Notes: generated by a model from the letters alone, not told the origin. A stretch of DNA of 64,000 nt from Promethearchaeota archaeon (GCA_030606485.1 JAUWGH010000008.1:152259-216258); one strand, 5' to 3'; numbered from the stretch's first letter, positions 44,116 through 53,049 are shown. Numbers and translations are program-made.

Positions 44116-44451
44116 TTATCTTCTATTATTAATCTTTTTCCTGGTTTTATCCAAATTAATCATTTTTTTTCCTTTTTTTGATATCTCAAAAAAAATTTTA
44201 GGTAAATTTTCAGAACATTCATTGGCAAAAGAGCAGAATTTACATTTCAAAGAAGCCTCTTTTTGAAATTCTCCCTCATCAATAAGTTTTAAGAAACCTT
44301 GTTTTAATAATGATTGAATTACAGTATCCAATAATTCCTTCGAAATATCTAAAGTATTTGCTAAAAGTTTAGGACTTGTTACTCCCTGTTGAATAAGATT
44401 TTTTAGAACTTTATGATATAAATTTGAGTCTGATTTATCTATAAAATTCAA
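44116..44451 (-). CDS. FeoC-like winged-helix protein with Cys cluster
   Basis: A 111-residue protein: a winged helix in the first 65 residues ('HKVLKNLIQQGVTSPKLLANTL', 'LLDTVIQSLLKQGFLKLID') followed by 'CKFCSFANEC', three cysteines of the kind that bind an Fe-S cluster in FeoC proteins, and a basic tail. FeoC modulates FeoB in bacteria. Its position facing feoAB and next to the DtxR-FeoA regulator makes an iron-sensing role likely; a zinc-binding alternative cannot be excluded. The start is ATG 44451. Confidence 0.7.
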   Translation of the reverse strand: MNFIDKSDSNLYHKVLKNLIQQGVTSPKLLANTLDISKELLDTVIQSLLKQGFLKLIDEGEFQKEASLKCKFCSFANECSENLPKIFFEISKKGKKMINLDKTRKKINNRR

Positions 44452-44544
44452 TCACTCCAATTTTTTAAATTAAATCTCTATTAATATATCTCTTTTCTGT
44501 ATTTTTTTGAATATATCAAATTTTTTAAATATTAGATAATATAA

Positions 44545-44558
44545 TTAGGTTATTCTAA
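44545..44558. promoter_or_regulatory. TTAG-N6-CTAA box 1 in the feo intergenic region
   Basis: TTAGGTTATTCTAA has an inverted TTAG/CTAA pair spaced by six bases, the form of DtxR/MntR-type operators (TTAGGTTAG..CTAA). A shorter relative, TTAGAACTCTAA, is at 44671-44682. It lies about 90 bp upstream of the minus-strand regulator pair. Confidence 0.5.
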
Positions 44559-44729
44559 ATCTTATAAAATAATGGTTATATAAAATATTTATTCTTATAT
44601 TTTGTATTTAATATTGATTTATATAATTTAAATTTATATTGTTTTTACTTACATTTTACACTTATTTCATTTAGAACTCTAAGGGTTAAAATAATTAAGT
44701 TTAAATATATATTTAATATTTACTAAAAT

Positions 44730-44743
44730 TAGTTATTTCTAAA
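44730..44743. promoter_or_regulatory. TTAG-N6-CTAA box 2 before feoA
   Basis: TTAGTTATTTCTAA repeats the spacing of the box at 44545 and sits about 43 bp before the feoA ATG, just after a TATA-like 'TTTAAATATATATTTAA' (about 44700-44716), where a repressor would block the promoter. Coordinates may be off by one base. Confidence 0.5.
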
Positions 44744-44785
44744 TTACAAAAAGAAAAGTATAAATAATTGGTGATTAAAATACAA

Positions 44786-45004
44786 ATGAAGCTTTCTGAA
44801 TTACCATTTAATACATTAGCAAAAATAAAATCGATTGACAAGAAAGTTACAACCAGAGTAGTGGCGATGGGTATTGTGCTAGGAACAGATATAAAAGTAA
44901 TTCGAGCATCACCTTTAGGAGATCCGTTAGAACTTGAAGTAAAAAATTATAATCTCAGTTTGAGAAAATCTGTATGTAAATTAATAGAAGTGGAGAGAAT
45001 TTAA
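44786..45004 (+). CDS. feoA: Ferrous iron transport protein A
   Basis: A 72-residue SH3-like FeoA: 'MKLSELPFNTLAKIKSI', 'VVAMGIVLGTDIKVIRASPL' and 'LSLRKSVCKLIEV', the standard strand order. FeoA is cytoplasmic and needed for FeoB function. I prefer ATG 44786 over TTG 44768 or GTG 44771, because GGTGA at 44770-44774 reads as the ribosome-binding site and the family starts 'M.L.EL'. It is followed by feoB after 16 bp. Confidence 0.9.
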   Translation: MKLSELPFNTLAKIKSIDKKVTTRVVAMGIVLGTDIKVIRASPLGDPLELEVKNYNLSLRKSVCKLIEVERI

Positions 45005-45020
45005 AAGAGGTTAAAAAAAA

Positions 45021-47021
45021 ATGAGTAAAACATTAGCTTTAATTGGAAATCCTAATGTAGGAAAAACTGTTGTTTTTAACGAACTTACCGGAGAGATGGG
45101 TCATGTTGCAAACTGGCCAGGCGTAACTGTTGAAAAAAAAGAAGGAAAAATGGATGATATCAATGTAGTGGATTTACCTGGGGTTTATTGTTTATCTCCT
45201 GCTGCTATTGACGAGTTGATTGCAAGGAATTTTATTATAAAAGATAACCCAAATGTAATAGTTGATATTTTGGATGCGACAAATCTGGAAAGAAATCTCT
45301 ATTTAGCATTTTTACTGAAAGAACTTGAAGTACCTATTGTTTTTGTTTTAAATTTAATGGATGCTGCAAAAGATAGAGGAATTAAAATTGATGTCCAAAA
45401 ATTATCTGAATTAATAAATGCACCAATTGTGCCAACTGCGGCTATTAAAGGAGAGGGTATTGATGAAGCCAGGGAAATGATTAAAAAAATCTTCGAAGAT
45501 AAAAAGTTAGCTGAGAAATCTACTCGCCCTATAAAATATTCCAAGGAATTAGAAGATAAAATCAACCAGACAATGGAAATATTAGGTGAATATACTCCAA
45601 AATTTCTCACAGAAAAGCGGAGATGGGTTGCAATAAAACTACTTGAAGGTGACAAAGAAGTTCAAAAAGAATTAACTTCAATTTCTAATGGAAGTAAGGT
45701 TATCGAAGAGGTTAAGAATTTTTGTACAGGAACCGAGGAATTTGATCTGGCAGGTGAACGATATAATAAAATTGGTGAAATAATAAAACAAACTTATATT
45801 CGGAAAAAAGATGTGGTTACGATTTCAGATATTTTAGATAAAGTTTTTCTGCATAAATATTTCGGAATTCCCATATTTCTCTTAATAATGTGGGGTATGT
45901 TCGAATTTACATTCAGAGTATCCGCACCTTTAGTTACTTTAGTTGAATATCTTTTGGGACTTGCAGGTCAAGTTTTCGAAGCCATATGGCCCGAAGATGC
46001 TTGGTATTTATCATTTGTGAATGATGGTCTCATTGGTGGGTTTGGAGCAGTACTCGGATTTGTGCCTTTAATCTTCATGATGTATCTGGTCCTTTCTTTC
46101 TTGGAAGATTCAGGGTATCTCTCACGAGCAGCGTTTAATATGGATAGATTAATGTACAAACTAGGATTACATGGGAGATCTTTTGTTTCGATGATATTAG
46201 GGTTTGGGTGTAATATTCCTGCTGTTATGTCTTGCAGAGCTATTGAATCAGAAGAAGATAGATTAACTACAATATTAGTAAATCAAAATATATCATGTGG
46301 AGCCAGATTACCGGTTTATATTCTATTAGGCGCATTTATGTGGCCTGGAGCGACTGGGACAATTGTATTTAGCCTATACCTCCTAGGAATAGTAATTGCT
46401 ATTCTTATGGCTTTATTCTTTAGAAAAGTGATCTTTAAGGGTGAAGCCGCACCATTTATGTTGGAGTTAGGAGATTATCGAATGCCAACTGCAAAATATA
46501 CCGGAATTCATATGTGGGAAAGAGGAAGAGAATTTATCAAAAAAGCTGGGCTGATTATTTTTACAGTTGTGGTTTTATTGTGGTTACTTCAAAATTTACC
46601 ATGGGGTACCGAACCAGAAAATTCTGCTTTAGCTTTTATTGGAAAATTATTTCAACCGTTATTTGCGCCTTTAAATTGGAGTTGGATAGCAGCAGTAGGT
46701 ATTATTTTTGGATTTTTAGCTAAAGAAGTCGTAGTTGCAGCTTTTGGATTGATTTTATCAGGTCAAGAAGACCCCGAAGGTCTGGGAAGTTTAGTTGTAG
46801 GAGCTTTACCAGCAGTTGGAGTTGCCGCAGCAGCATTACCTGCACTGGTCTATGGATATTTAGTCTTTGTTCTATTATATACTCCTTGCATAGCTCATCT
46901 CGGTGCTGTATACAAGGAAACAGGCTCGAAAAAATGGACTCTCGTCTCTGCCACTTATGGTATTGCACTTGGATACATATTGGCTTTAATAATTAATTTG
47001 ATCGGAGGTGTATATTTCTAA
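45021..47021 (+). CDS. feoB: Ferrous iron transporter B
   Basis: FeoB is the membrane Fe2+ transporter with an N-terminal G domain. G motifs: 'ALIGNPNVGKTVVFNELTG' (G1), 'VTVEKKEG' (G2), 'VVDLPGVYCL' (G3), 'FVLNLMDAA' (G4). A helical spacer leads to the membrane part with Gate motifs 'MILGFGCNIPAVMSCRAIES' and 'ISCGARLPVYILLGAF', and 'EVVVAAFGLIL'. The Cys in 'GCNIPA' and the second Gate are kept. At 666 residues it has normal length. The ATG follows a GAGG site. The stop overlaps the start of the next gene by one base (TAATG), showing translational coupling. Confidence 0.97.
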   Translation: MSKTLALIGNPNVGKTVVFNELTGEMGHVANWPGVTVEKKEGKMDDINVVDLPGVYCLSPAAIDELIARNFIIKDNPNVIVDILDATNLERNLYLAFLLKELEVPIVFVLNLMDAAKDRGIKIDVQKLSELINAPIVPTAAIKGEGIDEAREMIKKIFEDKKLAEKSTRPIKYSKELEDKINQTMEILGEYTPKFLTEKRRWVAIKLLEGDKEVQKELTSISNGSKVIEEVKNFCTGTEEFDLAGERYNKIGEIIKQTYIRKKDVVTISDILDKVFLHKYFGIPIFLLIMWGMFEFTFRVSAPLVTLVEYLLGLAGQVFEAIWPEDAWYLSFVNDGLIGGFGAVLGFVPLIFMMYLVLSFLEDSGYLSRAAFNMDRLMYKLGLHGRSFVSMILGFGCNIPAVMSCRAIESEEDRLTTILVNQNISCGARLPVYILLGAFMWPGATGTIVFSLYLLGIVIAILMALFFRKVIFKGEAAPFMLELGDYRMPTAKYTGIHMWERGREFIKKAGLIIFTVVVLLWLLQNLPWGTEPENSALAFIGKLFQPLFAPLNWSWIAAVGIIFGFLAKEVVVAAFGLILSGQEDPEGLGSLVVGALPAVGVAAAALPALVYGYLVFVLLYTPCIAHLGAVYKETGSKKWTLVSATYGIALGYILALIINLIGGVYF

Positions 47022-47506
47022 TGGAAATTGTAGAACAAAAGCGTTCTAGATTAATCATAATCGCCTTGGTATTTGGTCTTATTTATTTGTTTAATACAAT
47101 CATGGAATTTATTCACATTGGCTTAGAAGAACCTTTGTTTTTCTTGTTCTCATCTCCTGGAGATGCCGTTTTTGAAACAGCATATCTAGATCATTTCGCT
47201 AAAGCCCTAGTTAGTTTGTTAATTACAGCTGTATTTCTTTATAGCATTCCACAACTCAAAAAAGGTACACTTGAAGGATTTGGATTTATAATTGGAGCCG
47301 GAATTCTTGCAATTGGAATTGGGTTTTTGTTCATTGCAGAATGGATAGCAAATGTTATTGATTTTGCAATCCAAGGTTTATCTGATCTTGCAGTCTGGGA
47401 GGACTTTGTCTTTACCGATGGAATTCGTATTGAATGGTTCATTGGAATTGGCTCGATTTCTATCTTACTAATTTGGAAAAATCGTGAAAACTATTTAATT
47501 TCTTAA
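47021..47506 (+). CDS. Four-helix membrane protein in the feo operon
   Basis: A 161-residue protein with about four membrane helices ('LIIIALVFGLIYLFNTIMEFI', 'FAKALVSLLITAVFLYSI', 'LEGFGFIIGAGILAIGIGFLF', 'IEWFIGIGSISILLIW'). The acidic loops ('LEEPLFF', 'VWEDFVFTDG') have a possible metal-handling look but no ligand motif. Its overlap with the feoB stop codon (TAATG) shows that it is the last gene of the feoAB operon and is made together with FeoB. A role as an accessory subunit is inferred from this coupling only. Confidence 0.75.
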   Translation: MEIVEQKRSRLIIIALVFGLIYLFNTIMEFIHIGLEEPLFFLFSSPGDAVFETAYLDHFAKALVSLLITAVFLYSIPQLKKGTLEGFGFIIGAGILAIGIGFLFIAEWIANVIDFAIQGLSDLAVWEDFVFTDGIRIEWFIGIGSISILLIWKNRENYLIS

Positions 47507-47596
47507 TTTTTTTTTTTTTATTTTTTATTTTAATTTTATATTTATAAAAAAATTAGTTCATTATTTTTCAATAATTTTTAAGCAAGGTGATTAGGT

Positions 47597-48256
47597 ATGG
47601 GATTAATAGCGAAATTGATGGTGAAAATGGTAAATCAATGTCGTAAGCCGAAGGGAAGATTTGGAAGAATTGTGGCTAAAGGAATGAATAAGGGATCTCA
47701 TGCTAAAATGGCTGCATGGAGTTTAAACCATATTTCAGTTAAACCTGAAGATATTATCTTAGATATTGGCTGTGGTGGCGGTAGAAATGTTAAGGTTTTG
47801 GCAAAGATTGCCTTAGAAGGAAAAGTCTACGGCATAGACAATTCAGAAATTTCAGTTAAAATTAGCAAGAAAGTCAATAAGGAATTAATTGAAAATGGTA
47901 ATATTGAAATACAATATGCGTCTGTGTCGTCCTTGCCATTTAATGAAGATACATTTGATTTGGTTACTGGTTATGAAACATATTACTTCTGGCCAGATTT
48001 GATTAACGATTTAAAAGGAATTTATAAGGTGCTTAAGCCGGGCGGGACTTTAGCTTGGATTAACGAGGGATATAAGTGTGAAAATGAGAAATATAGAAAA
48101 AGGAATGAAAAGTGGGCTAAAATAGGAAATTTTGAGATTCATACACCTGAGCAGTTCGAAGAATTTTTTAAAAAAGCTGGTTTTACTGAAATTGAGATTT
48201 TTACAGAGAAAAATAAAGGATGGATTATAGTGAAAGGCAAAAAGCCGGATATATAA
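47597..48256 (+). CDS. Class I SAM-dependent methyltransferase
   Basis: A 219-residue Rossmann-fold methyltransferase: motif I 'ILDIGCGGGRNVKVLA', acidic residue in 'VYGIDNSEISVKIS', 'LPFNEDTFDLVTGYETYYFW' as motif II region and 'IYKVLKPGGTLAWINEG' as motif III, resembling the UbiE/Methyltransf_11 group. The N-terminal 'GRFGRIVAKGMNKGSHAKMA' is common in small-molecule methyltransferases of this set. The substrate is unknown. ATG follows GGTGA by six bases. It is probably followed in the same transcript by the membrane protein at 48330. Confidence 0.87.
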   Translation: MGLIAKLMVKMVNQCRKPKGRFGRIVAKGMNKGSHAKMAAWSLNHISVKPEDIILDIGCGGGRNVKVLAKIALEGKVYGIDNSEISVKISKKVNKELIENGNIEIQYASVSSLPFNEDTFDLVTGYETYYFWPDLINDLKGIYKVLKPGGTLAWINEGYKCENEKYRKRNEKWAKIGNFEIHTPEQFEEFFKKAGFTEIEIFTEKNKGWIIVKGKKPDI

Positions 48257-48329
48257 ACTAAATTATTCTCAATAATTAATTTAAATAAAAAATAATTAAA
48301 AAATAACAAATAAAAGGTGGAAGAAAAAA

Positions 48330-48725
48330 TTGGTTTCTAAAAATATATGGAAAAAAGTTTGGCTCTTTTTTGGGATAATTTTTATATTTATATCAATTTT
48401 TATGATTTTTTTTGGTCCTTTACTCGCTTCAATTACGGGTACAGCACCATTTTCTGATCGCGCAAGAGCAATGATAAGTTTTCTATGGATCTGGATGTTT
48501 ATTTATAATGGAATTGGCAATTTCTTTTTATATAGAGATATAGAGAAGAATAAGGTCCTATTAATTTTGGGAATTCCAGCAGGATTAGCATTTACCATCT
48601 TACAATCTATATATATGGTGATTGGCTATTTCGAAATTGTTCTTTCAGAAGTAATCTGGGCAATCTTACCCTTGATTTGGTCTATTATTATAATTATTTA
48701 TTTCCTCGATCAAAAGAAAAAATAG
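48330..48725 (+). CDS. Four-helix membrane protein
   Basis: A 131-residue hydrophobic protein with four predicted helices ('WLFFGIIFIFISIFMIFFGP', 'AMISFLWIWMFIYNGIGNFF', 'LLILGIPAGLAFTILQSIYM' and 'VIWAILPLIWSIIIIIYF') and a Lys tail that places the C-terminus inside. No family is recognised. The start is TTG 48330 with GGTGG about 9 bases upstream. It may be the partner of the methyltransferase 73 bp upstream. Confidence 0.65.
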   Translation: MVSKNIWKKVWLFFGIIFIFISIFMIFFGPLLASITGTAPFSDRARAMISFLWIWMFIYNGIGNFFLYRDIEKNKVLLILGIPAGLAFTILQSIYMVIGYFEIVLSEVIWAILPLIWSIIIIIYFLDQKKK

Positions 48726-48851
48726 TAGATATGCATTAAAAATTCCAATGAAATTACGACATAACTTTATTTTTAAATTTTCGATTATTTTAGCCGTAAA
48801 TTGTTGATTAACTCGGTTTACTCAAACCTATTTGAGAATAAAAGTGTAAAT

Positions 48852-50594
48852 TTATAGAAAAGGTTTCCACTTATTTTGATATTCCAGAATTGGTAGATTT
48901 AGTAGGGATTCTTCACTCAATTCTACATCACTTCTAACATACAACCCTTCATAAATCCTTATATAATTAACCTTAAACTCCTCACGGTTTTTTAATTCTT
49001 GTTCCCAAATTTTAATTCCGTCCACATCATAGAAAAAATCAGGTCTTATGTTTAAAACATAATCTACTCTTAGAGTATAATTCTCTTGTAAACTTTGATT
49101 CTCTACAACATTTTTATCCGTTAAAATATAACCAAACTCGTATATATCACATTTTGAAAAAAAAGGAATTGTTCCTGCGAAGTCATCAATTGCAATTGTT
49201 GAATTGGGATAATATTTATCAATCCACGAACAAATTTGGATATTTTTTTGCATGCGAAAATAATAAAAATTTAGAAATGACGAATTTTGGTTAAATCTAC
49301 CTAAAGAATCCATTATTATTGGACTAAACAAAAATAGACTCAGGATTCCGAATACTGTGATTTTAACTTGAGAGAGACTTAGAAATATTATATTTTCTCT
49401 CAGATCTTTCTTATTTAAAATTGTTCTTATACCAATATTTAGACGGAATTTATTCCTTAATTTTTGGATTTTTTTATTTAAAAAATTAAATTCATTAAAT
49501 ATTTTATTCCATATTAATTTTCGATTTATTTTCCTGCTTGAATAATTGAATAGTGGTTCAGAACAATATATAAATATTATTAGAAGTCCGGGCAGATACA
49601 ACCTGAACCCAATCATCCAATCTCCGGTAAGAATTGCAATAAAAAAAATAAAAAAAACTATTGAAAAAAGATAAAACCTTGAAAAAACTATCCTTTTTCC
49701 TAGAAATTTTAGTTCAAATATTAATTTTATAAACGCAATTATAATGAACAAACAAATATACGGAAATAATTTCATAAAATCATTAATAAAATTATATGGA
49801 AGTTGAAGTGGATTTGAAGCTTTTATATGAAATGAAAGTGGAAAAATTTCACCAAAATATAAAATTCTCCAAAGTGTGTAAATAAAATAAATTCCACCTA
49901 CAATTAGGATTAAAATCAAATTTAAGAAAAAATATTCATGTTTTTCTTTATTAACACTTCTTTTATGCCTATATTTTAAAAGACCAAAAGCTAAAAATAA
50001 TTGACTTATTAAATAAATGAAAATACCCTCAATTCTGGTCAATGCGCTCCCAATAAATCCTATTATTAAAAATATAAATGCAGTTCTTTTTTTTTTTAAT
50101 TCCAATTCTTCTATATGCAAATGTAGAAAAGATCCAATTGAAATTAAAATGAAAAAAATATATAATTGCGTTTCTAACCCAGCTATCGCCCAAATTCCAT
50201 AAAATGGAAGAATTGCAGTAAAGAATACCGGAATTATACTACATCTCTTATCTTTATTAAAATATTTTGGTATATGGTAAATCTGAAGTAAATTTATTAT
50301 GCTTAATATCATTCCAAATATTTTCATAGAAATTAAAGGATCAAAATTTAATTTGATAAATAAACTCGCGATAATTATCCACAGAAAATTTGAATATGCC
50401 TCAACTGGTTTTCCCTCCTTGTTAAAAAAAATTGAACCATTTTTAGCCAAATTTTGAGAATAATGAAACGAAATATATGCATCATCGATAAAAAAATCAA
50501 AATAATACAACTCATAATACAATAAGATAAAAATTGAGATGGATCCCAAAATAATGTCAATCAATATTTTACTATTTAGTTTCCTATTTTGCAT
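48852..50594 (-). CDS. GT-C family membrane glycosyltransferase
   Basis: A roughly 580-residue protein with ten or more membrane helices. The first outer loop reads 'FFIDDAYISFHYSQNLAKNG' and 'GKPVEAYSNFLWI', the D-D-[AG]-[YF]-I-S-F-R-Y..N-P-G-E-x-V-E-x-Y-[ST]-N signature of arabinofuranosyl/mannosyl-type GT-C enzymes that use polyprenyl-linked sugars. 'GLETQLYIFFILI' and 'TRIEGIFIYLI' are also typical. A soluble C-terminal domain follows ('YPNSTIAIDDFAGTIPFFSK'). It probably transfers sugars to surface polymers. ATG 50594 is chosen over GTG 50603, since that GTGA acts as the binding site 5 nt upstream. Confidence 0.82.
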   Translation of the reverse strand: MQNRKLNSKILIDIILGSISIFILLYYELYYFDFFIDDAYISFHYSQNLAKNGSIFFNKEGKPVEAYSNFLWIIIASLFIKLNFDPLISMKIFGMILSIINLLQIYHIPKYFNKDKRCSIIPVFFTAILPFYGIWAIAGLETQLYIFFILISIGSFLHLHIEELELKKKRTAFIFLIIGFIGSALTRIEGIFIYLISQLFLAFGLLKYRHKRSVNKEKHEYFFLNLILILIVGGIYFIYTLWRILYFGEIFPLSFHIKASNPLQLPYNFINDFMKLFPYICLFIIIAFIKLIFELKFLGKRIVFSRFYLFSIVFFIFFIAILTGDWMIGFRLYLPGLLIIFIYCSEPLFNYSSRKINRKLIWNKIFNEFNFLNKKIQKLRNKFRLNIGIRTILNKKDLRENIIFLSLSQVKITVFGILSLFLFSPIIMDSLGRFNQNSSFLNFYYFRMQKNIQICSWIDKYYPNSTIAIDDFAGTIPFFSKCDIYEFGYILTDKNVVENQSLQENYTLRVDYVLNIRPDFFYDVDGIKIWEQELKNREEFKVNYIRIYEGLYVRSDVELSEESLLNLPILEYQNKWKPFL

Positions 50595-50780
50595 TTTATT
50601 CACGTAAAAATTGCTAAGAATCTATAGATTTTCTTCCTTGGTAGCCATTTTATATTTTTAGTTATTATTTTACTTCTTTTTCCATCTTCATTTATTTATC
50701 CTAAAAATATAAAATTTAAGATTTATTCTTAAGATTATTATTTTATTAATTTTGAAATTTAAATCAAAACAAAAAAATCA

Positions 50781-51272
50781 ATGTCTCCAGATAAAGATAA
50801 AGGTAAAACAAATCAAAATCGAATTTCCAAAGACCAATATTTTATGGAAATTGCAGAACTCGTATCAAAAAGGTCTACATGTATTAAAAGAAAAGTAGGT
50901 GCCATATTAATTAAAGATAATCATATTCTTTCTACCGGATATAATGGCGCTCCATCTGGATTTGCTCATTGTACTGCCCAAACATGTGTTAGACAAAATC
51001 TAAAACCTGGAGAACACCCAGAATTGTGTAGAGGGGTGCATGCCGAAGCTAATTGTATAATTCAAGCCGCACTTCATGGAACATCAATTGATGGAAATAC
51101 CACATTATATTGTACAACGTTTCCTTGTATGTCTTGTTTAAAATTGCTAATGAATGCAAAAGTAAATAGAATTGTATATAAAGAGGGTTATTTTATGGAG
51201 AACAAAGTAAAACAAGATTTGGTAGATGAATCAAAAATGAAAATTGAGCAATTTTCTGTTAAAACAACTTAA
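50781..51272 (+). CDS. dCMP deaminase-like cytidine deaminase
   Basis: A zinc deoxycytidylate deaminase (ComEB/dCMP type), which makes dUMP for thymidylate synthesis. The start helix '[17 protein letters not shown]' is followed by '[24 protein letters not shown]', the His-Ala-Glu in '[11 protein letters not shown]' and the zinc ligands in '[12 protein letters not shown]'. A Cys/His cluster '[11 protein letters not shown]' and 'ELCRGVH' fits the dCMP deaminase insert. At 163 residues it is complete. It starts with ATG and has a hydrophilic 20-residue N-terminal extension. Confidence 0.92.
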   Translation: MSPDKDKGKTNQNRISKDQYFMEIAELVSKRSTCIKRKVGAILIKDNHILSTGYNGAPSGFAHCTAQTCVRQNLKPGEHPELCRGVHAEANCIIQAALHGTSIDGNTTLYCTTFPCMSCLKLLMNAKVNRIVYKEGYFMENKVKQDLVDESKMKIEQFSVKTT

Positions 51273-51279
51273 TTTTTTT

Positions 51280-51462
51280 CTAATTGACTAACCGATTAAC
51301 TATTAGATCTTTAAAAGATTTCAGGTCTTTCCAAGAAGTTGTACACCGAATATTGTTTCCCTTTTCGCTTATTTTGGTTAAACCTTTTTTGGTAACTTCA
51401 ATTTTTAATTTTTCAATTTTGATTAGTATTACTACTTTATAAATAAGTATGAATTCATTTTT
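51280..51462 (-). other. Open frame of 60 codons without a start codon
   Basis: Between the dCMP deaminase and TrmO genes the minus strand is open for 60 codons, with a protein-like sequence ('KIEVTKKGLTKISEKGNNIR', 'WKDLKSFKDLIVNRL'). No ATG, GTG or TTG is present, and the frame overlaps the likely TrmO promoter. It might be the end of a decayed gene or a chance frame. Confidence 0.25.
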
Positions 51463-51501
51463 TTAAGCACGAATAACTTAATAATAAATTTTCTGATCAT
51501 A

Positions 51502-52110
51502 ATGGAGAAATACCTAATTAAACCAGTCGGAATAGTAAAGAGTAACCGAAAAAAAGTTTGTTTAGCCAATGAAAATAACGACTTAAAACTTGATATTGAT
51601 CTAGCATTAAAACAACATATCGAAATGAACATATCTGAAATCATTATCGATAAAGAATATGAAGAATGTCTAGAAGGTATAGAGGATTTTTCACACCTTA
51701 TTGTGTTTTTCTGGACGCATCTCATTTCTGAGAAAGCTCGTCAAATTAAAAAAGTACATCCTGCTGGGATTAAAAAATGTCCTTTTAAAGGAATTTTTGC
51801 AACTCGATCTCCAGTAAGACCCAACCCAATTTGTCAAATAACAGTTAGACTTTTAGAAAGGAAAGGCAACGTATTAATAGTAGAAGATTTAGATGCCATT
51901 AATGGCACACCTATAATTGATATAAAACCCCACTTAACATTTTGGGATTCTCCTCTCGATGTTAAATTAGCTGATTGGGTTTATAAATTAATGGATTATT
52001 TAATTGAAAAAGGGGGATCTCCAAATTTACAAGGGCATTTTAACTCGCATTCGCATGACATTCGCTCACACCCCTGCTTGCATTCACATTCCAATTCACA
52101 TTCACATTAA
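51502..52110 (+). CDS. trmO: TrmO-like tRNA methyltransferase with His-rich tail
   Basis: A UPF0066/TsaA family protein; TrmO methylates N6 of t6A37 in tRNA. Family motifs: 'KPVGIVKSNRKKV' at the N-terminus, 'YEECLEGIEDFSHLIVFFW', 'GIFATRSPVRPNPICQITVR' (the R-x-P-x-R-P-N-P-I signature) and 'IIDIKPHLTFWDS'. The last 24 residues are an unusual Ser/His-rich tail ('HSHDIRSHPCLHSHSNSHSH') with nine His residues, suggesting metal binding or a metal-dependent interaction. The start is ATG 51502, after a TATA-like 'TTTATAAAT' about 60 bp upstream. Confidence 0.88.
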   Translation: MEKYLIKPVGIVKSNRKKVCLANENNDLKLDIDLALKQHIEMNISEIIIDKEYEECLEGIEDFSHLIVFFWTHLISEKARQIKKVHPAGIKKCPFKGIFATRSPVRPNPICQITVRLLERKGNVLIVEDLDAINGTPIIDIKPHLTFWDSPLDVKLADWVYKLMDYLIEKGGSPNLQGHFNSHSHDIRSHPCLHSHSNSHSH

Positions 52111-52176
52111 CAATTGGAAATAATCCTTTAAACCCTTTCGTGGTGAAATAACACCATTAGAGCTCTTAATAATATT

Positions 52177-52587
52177 TTAAAAATTATATAGTTCTACTCG
52201 CAAATTTCGGATCTTTGGTAAATTTTTCTCGGTCGTGTGAAGTTTTGCCTTCAGCTTTATCGCAACTGCAATCGCAATACAGTCATTATAGGATAATTTG
52301 GTGCGATATTGGCATTTTAAACGGCCAGCATCTAAAATTAAATCGGGTGTTAATGCAATGAATTGAGCATTGATATCATATTGAAAGTTAATAATACAGT
52401 TTATGGCATGATCTTTCCCTTCAGTTACACAAAGATGTTTAAAAACTTCCACTAATATAATACTAGGTACAAACGCAGAAATTTTCTGTTCTTGAATGTT
52501 TTGAATTAATGCTTCTACTTTTTTAGGAGGAAATTTTCGGTAATAAAGATAAATAGGGCCAGCATCTAAGCACGCACGAGGAGGCAT
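52177..52587 (-). CDS. vapC: PIN-domain ribonuclease toxin, VapC family
   Basis: A 136-residue PIN domain: N-terminal 'ACLDAGPIYLYYRKF' with the first catalytic Asp, 'ILVEVFKHLCVTEG' with the conserved Glu, 'LILDAGRLKCQY' and 'LSYNDCIAIAVAIKL' with the later Asp, giving the complete acid quartet. VapC toxins cleave RNA, often tRNA. The upstream AbrB-type partner ends at the base before this start, the usual antitoxin-toxin arrangement. Both seem intact. Confidence 0.88.
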   Translation of the reverse strand: MPPRACLDAGPIYLYYRKFPPKKVEALIQNIQEQKISAFVPSIILVEVFKHLCVTEGKDHAINCIINFQYDINAQFIALTPDLILDAGRLKCQYRTKLSYNDCIAIAVAIKLKAKLHTTEKNLPKIRNLRVELYNF

Positions 52588-52827
52588 CTATCTTTCTAAC
52601 TCCATATCTTCCTTACGGGATTGTCTAAAAATTTCACGAGATTCTTCTACGGTAAACGCTTTATTTCTTAAAGATTCTATAGGTTCAATAGGTATGAGTT
52701 GTATTCCCTTATTTTCATCTTCTTTTACCAAAATATAATCACCATCATTGATATTATATTTTTTTCTTATTGCAGCGGGAATAGAAATCATACCCTTATT
52801 AGTAACTTTTACAAGTTTTTCTACCAT
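52588..52827 (-). CDS. vapB: AbrB/SpoVT-type antitoxin, VapB family
   Basis: The N-terminal 50 residues are a swapped-hairpin AbrB DNA-binding domain ('VTNKGMISIPAAIRKKYNI', 'DGDYILVKEDENKGIQLIPI'), the rest an acidic, helical toxin-binding tail ('TVEESREIFRQSRKEDMELE'). It should neutralise the PIN toxin encoded directly downstream and repress the operon. ATG 52827 is preferred over GTG 52836, whose GTGA forms the likely ribosome-binding site 5 nt before it. The stop codon abuts the toxin start. Confidence 0.87.
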   Translation of the reverse strand: MVEKLVKVTNKGMISIPAAIRKKYNINDGDYILVKEDENKGIQLIPIEPIESLRNKAFTVEESREIFRQSRKEDMELER

Positions 52828-52944
52828 TTTATTCACTAAGTAAAATTAAAGATCCTTAGTATTTATATTTATTCTTAGTAATCTTTAAAAAATAGGTTTG
52901 AAAATAGAAATAAGAGATAAGATTGCAAATTCATCTAAAAGAAA

Positions 52945-53049
52945 TTATGGTGCATAAAGTTGAAGCTCATCTTTAATAATTAATTCAGCAGTTAATAAGT
53001 CTTTAATTAATGCTGCAAATAATATATTAGCGCCAAGTACCAATCTCAC
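52945..53049 (-). pseudogene. Truncated PIN-domain toxin (VapC remnant)
   Basis: A 34-codon frame begins with GTG at 53049, sharing bases with the antitoxin stop (TAGTG), and reads 'RLVLGANILFAALIKD' and 'ELIIKDELQLYAP'. This is the start of a PIN toxin whose usual form is VLDANIL: the first catalytic Asp is Gly here. A TAA follows 'LYAP', exactly where relatives have Glu, and the frame after it still reads 'FLLDEF' before fading. The toxin is therefore dead through both a catalytic change and a nonsense codon. Confidence 0.75.
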
